In this document: piece after piece, positions 5,681 through 7,625 of the stretch
Position numbering within the stretch: position 1 is the first letter of the stretch
How the letters are laid out: each line of letters opens with the position of its first letter
Origin: Gemmatimonadota bacterium
Lineage (GTDB): Bacteria; Gemmatimonadota; Gemmatimonadetes; Gemmatimonadales; GWC2-71-9
Assembly: GCA_003222235.1 (NCBI GenBank)
Contig: QHVD01000412.1
Location: 497 to 8,121 of the forward strand
Length of the DNA stretch: 7,625 nt
Direction: 5' to 3'
The notes under the pieces: model-generated
The model's input: only the letters and a program-made list of their open reading frames with translations
What the model was told of the DNA's origin: nothing
The model's database searches: none
Made by a program: the position numbers and the translations under genes

Positions 5681-7575
5681 ACATATTCACCCCTACGCCA
5701 ACGCCCACGCCCACGCCCACCTTCACGCCTTCGCCCACACCGCCCCCGGCTTGCCCTTCACCGGTGTCGCCGGCACCGTCGGGCAGCACCGAGCGAGTTA
5801 GCCTAGCGGATGACGGCACGCAAGGAAATGACCACAGCTCTACCTCCGTTGGCGGAGGTGGCGATATAAGCGACGATGGCCGCTTCGTCGCCTTTGGTTC
5901 CCAGGCGACGAATATCGTTCCCGGAGATACGAACGGCTTCTCCGATACCTTCGTCCGGGATCGCCAAACGGGTAGTACTGAGCGCGTGAGTCTCGCCAGC
6001 GATGCGAGCCAGGGTACTGCCGGCAGTTTCGCGGGGAACATTACGCCCGACGGTCGATTCGTCGCTTTTTCCTCCGACGCATCGAATTTGGTGACCGGCG
6101 ACACTAATGGCCGCAGGGACATCTTTATCCATGATCGTCAGAGCCACACAACTGAGCGGGTGAGCGTTGCCAACGATGGCACTCAAGCCGTGGACAATAG
6201 CTTCCCGAGCACAATCAGCGCTGATGGCCGCTTTGTGGCTTTCGAATCGCTGGCCAACAACCTCGTGGCGAGCGACACCAACGCCGCTTCTGACATATTC
6301 GTGCGTGATCGCCAAGCCGGGACCACGGAGCGAGTCAGCCTAGCCGGCGATGGCACTCAAGGCAACGGGTCCAGCCAGGCGCCGGACATCAGCGCAGATG
6401 GCCGATTCGTTTCATTCGAATCCGTCGCGTCCAACCTCGTATCCGGTGATACGAATGGCCTTCGCGATATTTTTGTTCGTGACCGACAGTCCAGTGTTAC
6501 CCAGAGAGTAAATGTCGCGAGTGATAACGCCCAAACAAATGGCTCAAGCACCGCTGCTTCGATCAGTGGAGATGGCACTTTTGTAGCGTTCGAGTCGGTA
6601 GCCTCAAACCTTGTACCAAGCGACACGAATGGACAAGGGGACGTTTTTCGACGCGATCGTCAGCTCGGCGTCACCGAAAGAATGAGCGTGGCAAGCGATG
6701 GCACCCAGGGAAATGACTTCAGCGCGCGAGCCATGATAAGCGCCGATGGGCGCTGGATCACGTTCATGTCCCGTGCCTGCAACTTGGTGCCTGGAGACAC
6801 GACCAACGCCTTCAGCGACATCTTTGCACATGATAGCCAGACCCTGGCGACCGAACGTGTAAGCGTTGCGAGCGACGGCACGCAGGCGAATAACGAGAGC
6901 CAATTCCCTAAGATCAACGGTGACGGTCGCTTCATCGCTTTCAACTCCGCCGCTTTCAATCTCGTGGCAGGAGATACAAACGGTCGAGTAGATGTTTTCC
7001 TCCACGACCGCCTAGGCGTTGCCCCCACGCCAACACCGACGCCCACACCAACCCCAACTCCAACGTTAGCCACGCCGACCGCTACGGCCACCCCGACTGC
7101 CACTCCTACACCTGCCCCGACTTCAGCCGGTCACGACTCCCGGCTCTCTCGCATCAGCGGCGTGCCAAGGAATGTGCGCCTCTCTACGGGTTCCGTAGTG
7201 AACGACTCGGGGAACATCCTCGTCGCCAACCAGAGCTCGCACACGGATGCGATCGGCGTCTACGTGGACGTTATGGCGCCCGCGGTCGGTGGCTGCACAC
7301 CGAACGGGCGCGTGCTGGAGACGACGGTGACCCTCGCTGCTGGCGCCAAGACAACGATCTCGGTACCGGTCAGCTACAGCTGCTCCGATCCCGCCGCCGC
7401 GAACGGCCTCAGCTACATCTGGGTCGCTGTTGCCGACCACGGCGCCGACGACCTCGCGTCATGCGGGCCGGGGTCACTCCAGGGTCTGACCTGCTTCAAC
7501 GCACTCGTCAGTGACGACGAAGACTCGGCCGACAACCGCGCGACTCGCAATGGCCCCCGCGTCGTCGCCCAGTAG
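5083..7575 (+). CDS. Gene C, 3' piece: beta-helix, beta-sandwich, seven-bladed propeller, C-terminal domain
   Basis: The GTG at 5083 lies inside the beta-helix and overlaps the upstream stop; in-frame homology already begins near 5026-5035. Order: beta-helix rungs (NVIERNFIGT, GGHGVNSAGGDTTIG, NTISRNSMFNNTGMGIDLDP, NNLQNFPVISD), then a beta-sandwich (about 5440-5680: TLEFFVCSDDGEGRYF, TATATDPSGNTSEFAAC) that commonly follows such helices. A linker (5689-5751), seven propeller blades (5782-7017), a linker (7024-7125) and the 149-residue C-terminal domain (7126-7572, ending RNGPRVVAQ) follow; stop TAG at 7573. Blade 1 carries a 5-residue Gly-rich insertion (SVGGGG); blade 6 has the same Cys position (SRACNLV) as blade 6 of gene B. 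Repaired, gene C would exceed 1,030 residues. Export and surface display are inferred; the ligand is unknown. Confidence 0.85.
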   Translation: MIERNFIGTLPDGTTAMGNGGHGVNSAGGDTTIGSAASNARNIIAFNGGDGVFVHDTTRNTISRNSMFNNTGMGIDLDPDGFTPNDPRDPDTGANNLQNFPVISDVGASDQLPQSLAVRGTLNSTPNTTFTLEFFVCSDDGEGRYFAAARSVTTDSNGNAMFFASIPSPVLAGFGTTVTATATDPSGNTSEFAACVAVTYIFTPTPTPTPTPTFTPSPTPPPACPSPVSPAPSGSTERVSLADDGTQGNDHSSTSVGGGGDISDDGRFVAFGSQATNIVPGDTNGFSDTFVRDRQTGSTERVSLASDASQGTAGSFAGNITPDGRFVAFSSDASNLVTGDTNGRRDIFIHDRQSHTTERVSVANDGTQAVDNSFPSTISADGRFVAFESLANNLVASDTNAASDIFVRDRQAGTTERVSLAGDGTQGNGSSQAPDISADGRFVSFESVASNLVSGDTNGLRDIFVRDRQSSVTQRVNVASDNAQTNGSSTAASISGDGTFVAFESVASNLVPSDTNGQGDVFRRDRQLGVTERMSVASDGTQGNDFSARAMISADGRWITFMSRACNLVPGDTTNAFSDIFAHDSQTLATERVSVASDGTQANNESQFPKINGDGRFIAFNSAAFNLVAGDTNGRVDVFLHDRLGVAPTPTPTPTPTPTPTLATPTATATPTATPTPAPTSAGHDSRLSRISGVPRNVRLSTGSVVNDSGNILVANQSSHTDAIGVYVDVMAPAVGGCTPNGRVLETTVTLAAGAKTTISVPVSYSCSDPAAANGLSYIWVAVADHGADDLASCGPGSLQGLTCFNALVSDDEDSADNRATRNGPRVVAQ
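5689..5751 (+). repeat. Thr/Pro linker 2 of gene C
   Basis: About 21 residues, TPTPTPTPTPTFTPSPTPPPA, between the beta-sandwich and the propeller. It contains four C-runs (5690-5693, 5704-5706, 5710-5712, 5716-5718) from consecutive ACGCCC hexamers. Confidence 0.88.
5782..7017 (+). repeat. Seven tandem 174-nt propeller repeats of gene C
   Basis: Blade starts at 5782, 5971, 6145, 6319, 6493, 6667 and 6844; lengths 189, 174, 174, 174, 174, 177 and 174 nt. All are in one frame, so this propeller is intact. Signature per blade: TERVSVASDGTQGN, DGRFVAFxS, NLVxGDTNGxxD(I/V)F. Blade 6 deviates (DTTNAFSDIFAHDSQ). Confidence 0.9.
7024..7125 (+). repeat. Thr/Pro linker 3 of gene C
   Basis: About 34 residues of Thr/Pro/Ala repeats between the propeller and the C-terminal domain. 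It lacks the Cys cassettes found at the equivalent place in genes A and B. Confidence 0.88.
7126..7572 (+). other. Shared C-terminal domain, copy 3 (intact)
   Basis: 149 residues, AGHDSRLSRISG to RNGPRVVAQ, the same length as copy 2. More diverged at the DNA level than copies 1 and 2 are from each other, yet the final ADNRATRNGPRVVAQ is unchanged. Confidence 0.88.
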
Positions 7576-7604
7576 GCGGGCGGCAGCAACATAGCTCTGA
7601 GCCA

Positions 7605-7621
7605 CGGCTGCTTGACAGCCG
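7605..7621 (+). promoter_or_regulatory. Conserved promoter-region element, copy 2: -35 TTGACA in an inverted repeat
   Basis: CGGCTGCTTGACAGC here matches the element before gene C. TTGACA lies at 7612-7617, so a promoter for a further downstream gene probably starts here; its -10 would fall past the window end. CGGCTG-N5-CAGCCG (7605-7621) also forms a perfect 6-bp inverted repeat. No T-run follows, so this is not an obvious terminator. The remainder of 7576-7625 holds no gene. Confidence 0.5.
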
Positions 7622-7625
7622 GACG

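Noticed and set aside
2241..7017. Dockerin or cellulosome interpretation from the N-terminal beta domain and DTNG motifs
   Set aside because: The DTNG motifs sit once per propeller blade rather than as a paired dockerin repeat, and no catalytic glycoside hydrolase domain is seen. The cohesin-like idea for the N-terminal domain is a fold guess only.
2241..7017. CRISPR-like direct repeats
   Set aside because: The regular spacing is 174-nt coding repeats of propeller blades with variable sequence and an open reading frame, not short identical repeats with unique spacers.
7576..7621. Intrinsic terminator after gene C
   Set aside because: The CGGCTG/CAGCCG hairpin has only 6 bp and no T-tract, and it contains the -35 hexamer, so a promoter or operator element fits better.

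Overview
The window is a high-GC bacterial stretch filled almost completely by three tandem, same-strand (+) paralogous genes for secreted, multidomain, Thr/Pro-linker proteins. No housekeeping gene, RNA gene, transposase or CRISPR array is visible. The style (Sec-type leaders, long TPTPT linkers, CSLREA/parallel beta-helix and 58-residue beta-propeller repeats, no outer-membrane or LPXTG signal) resembles surface proteins of uncultured Chloroflexota/Dehalococcoidia-like or other environmental high-GC bacteria. That taxonomic reading is an impression, not a demonstration.

Layout. Gene A (1-1139, 5' end outside the window): end of an N-terminal beta-rich domain, Thr/Pro linker, shared C-terminal domain. 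Gene B (1164-4392, 24 nt after A, strong Shine-Dalgarno): signal peptide, the same N-terminal domain, linker, seven-bladed propeller, linker, shared C-terminal domain. Gene C (4475-7575, own sigma70-like promoter with a dyad over the expected start point): signal peptide, short linker, CSLREA-type/parallel beta-helix domain, linker, seven-bladed propeller, linker, shared C-terminal domain. After gene C a second copy of the promoter -35 element begins, so another gene probably follows.

All three genes are interrupted once by a frameshift, and in each case conserved protein sequence continues in another frame. Gene A lacks one base near 831 (its C-terminal domain is 446 nt against 447 nt in B and C). 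Gene B lacks 35 nt in propeller blade 5 (139 nt against the usual 174). Gene C has a net loss equal to 1 mod 3 within about 5020-5035. Each gene is therefore given as two CDS pieces with the lesion listed separately. Sequencing or assembly error, recent decay and real split expression cannot be told apart from the sequence alone.

How the parts may work together (inference): a family of exported, probably glycosylated surface or extracellular proteins carries different display modules (beta-sandwich, beta-helix, propeller) on flexible linkers, all ending in one conserved 149-residue C-terminal domain that could serve as a common anchoring or sorting unit.
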